Source: Pseudomonadota bacterium (lineage in GTDB: Bacteria > Pseudomonadota > Gammaproteobacteria > Steroidobacterales > Steroidobacteraceae). From it: 64,000 nucleotides of DNA. The DNA lies in the NCBI GenBank assembly GCA_018241505.1, contig JAFEDS010000002.1, positions 62,001 to 126,000 on the forward strand. The letters run 5' to 3'. The position numbers were made by a program, and so were the translations under genes. The notes below the pieces were generated by a model. That model made no database searches and was not told the DNA's origin. It worked only from the letters and a program-made list of their open reading frames with translations. This document shows positions 63,479 through 64,000 of this stretch, piece after piece (the first letter of the stretch is position 1; the number at the start of each line of letters is the position of its first letter).

Positions 63479-63802
63479 ATGCGAATGACTCTTCACCAGT
63501 ACATTCTTCGGCGCAGCCGAATCGTGTGGATCACGGGCGGAAGCGGCGTGCTGACCGTGTGGATCGTGGCGGCGCGCGCGCCGAAAGACAGCCTGTGGGC
63601 GCTCGCCGCTTCGGTTGCCCCGCCCCTCTTCTTTCTCGTGGTAGCGAACTTCTCGGGCGGCCTGCGATGCCCGAGATGCCATGCGCGGCTGGGTTATCTC
63701 GATGTCGGCAGCCGCCGATTCGGGCGTGCCCCGCGGCCGGGACTGGACCGGTGTTTGAATTGCGGGCTGCACCCCCGCGAAGAGATCCCGACGGGGTCGT
63801 GA
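63479..63802 (+). CDS. Small membrane protein with C-terminal zinc ribbon
   Basis: About 107 residues. Two hydrophobic helices (IVWITGGSGVLTVWIVAA and LWALAASVAPPLFFLVVANF) precede a CPRC...CLNC pair about 27 residues apart, a treble-clef or zinc-ribbon arrangement on the cytosolic side. The start is uncertain among GTG 63458, ATG 63479 and ATG 63485. Not recognised as a known family; probably part of the same mobile region as the RadC-like gene. Confidence 0.55.
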   Translation: MRMTLHQYILRRSRIVWITGGSGVLTVWIVAARAPKDSLWALAASVAPPLFFLVVANFSGGLRCPRCHARLGYLDVGSRRFGRAPRPGLDRCLNCGLHPREEIPTGS

Positions 63803-63888
63803 AACGCCGCGCCGGCTCGCCCACCGGCTATACGGTGTTTCGCCACCGCGTTTGCTGAGGCCCCTGCCCGCAGCGGTATGTTGGGGAC

Positions 63889-64000
63889 ATGCGGCTGCTC
63901 CCCCACATCCAGCGACTCTGCGACGAGGGTAGCCAAGGTTGGCTGCTGGACATCCACTGCCCTTGCGGCCACTCGGGCTGGATCCCGCCCCAGCGCTTTG
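63889..64000 (+). CDS. Small zinc-ribbon-like protein, N-terminal part (cut by window edge)
   Basis: The visible 37 residues begin MRLLPHIQRLCDEGSQGWLLDIHCPCGHSGWIPPQRF. CPCGHSG resembles one knuckle of a zinc ribbon; the second Cys pair would lie past the edge. GGGGA stands just before the ATG. Function and family unknown. Confidence 0.45.
   Translation, partial: MRLLPHIQRLCDEGSQGWLLDIHCPCGHSGWIPPQRF

Overview
The window is GC-rich, densely coding bacterial DNA. The order thrS-infC-rpmI-rplT-pheS-pheT-ihfA-merR-like-tRNA-Pro, together with csrA and many GntR, LysR, PadR and ECF regulators, points to a gammaproteobacterium. The sugar-acid genes and abundant secreted proteins would fit the Steroidobacter/Xanthomonadales neighbourhood, but that is inference from gene content only; no rRNA lies in the window.

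Layout. 1-1.4 kb: end of a two-component locus (response regulator cut by the window edge plus a histidine-kinase remnant) and an SDR. 1.5-7 kb: ferredoxin-NADP reductase, a YXWGXW-repeat secreted protein, a Tat-exported PhoD-type phosphatase and a YCII protein. 7.1-12.3 kb: a uronate module made of a GH2 glycosidase and D-mannonate dehydratase on one strand and a divergent GntR regulator, with three matching operator-like palindromes between them. 12.3-19.2 kb: housekeeping and small membrane genes, pyrophosphatase, a normal ROK sugar kinase, a HAD phosphatase, a ROK-like protein whose motif order is circularly permuted, and a GST.

19.3-36.1 kb is the accessory heart of the window, almost all on the plus strand. 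It holds an ECF sigma factor with a probable membrane anti-sigma partner, a secreted TPR-CHAT caspase-like protein, an unknown protein, a second small caspase-like protein, PadR plus a small membrane-anchor protein plus a signal peptidase I, a TPR protein, an HETTH zinc peptidase with an unknown partner, an ECF41 sigma factor, and a patatin-like lipase whose catalytic residues are separated by about ten membrane helices. Two caspase-fold proteins, a gluzincin and a lipase within 17 kb under dedicated regulators is the best candidate here for an undescribed system.

36-48 kb: csrA, an amidohydrolase/DUF2007/methyltransferase operon, a LysR/SDR divergent pair with a clear palindrome, a ferritin-like protein, a SnoaL-like lipoprotein, an 18-repeat ELWxxDGT secreted protein and an O-acyltransferase. 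48-56 kb: the translation operon on the minus strand, including infC with a rare AUC start and a pheT carrying a 30-bp coding minisatellite. 56-62 kb: AI-2E-type permease, tRNA-Val, uvrB, aspartate aminotransferase, tRNA-Asn. From tRNA-Asn to the window end the content changes to small RadC-like and zinc-ribbon genes, as expected at the edge of an integrated element.

Starts were adjusted by ribosome-binding sites and family alignment where the longest frame looked wrong. All functional calls rest on reading motifs by eye; no database search was possible.
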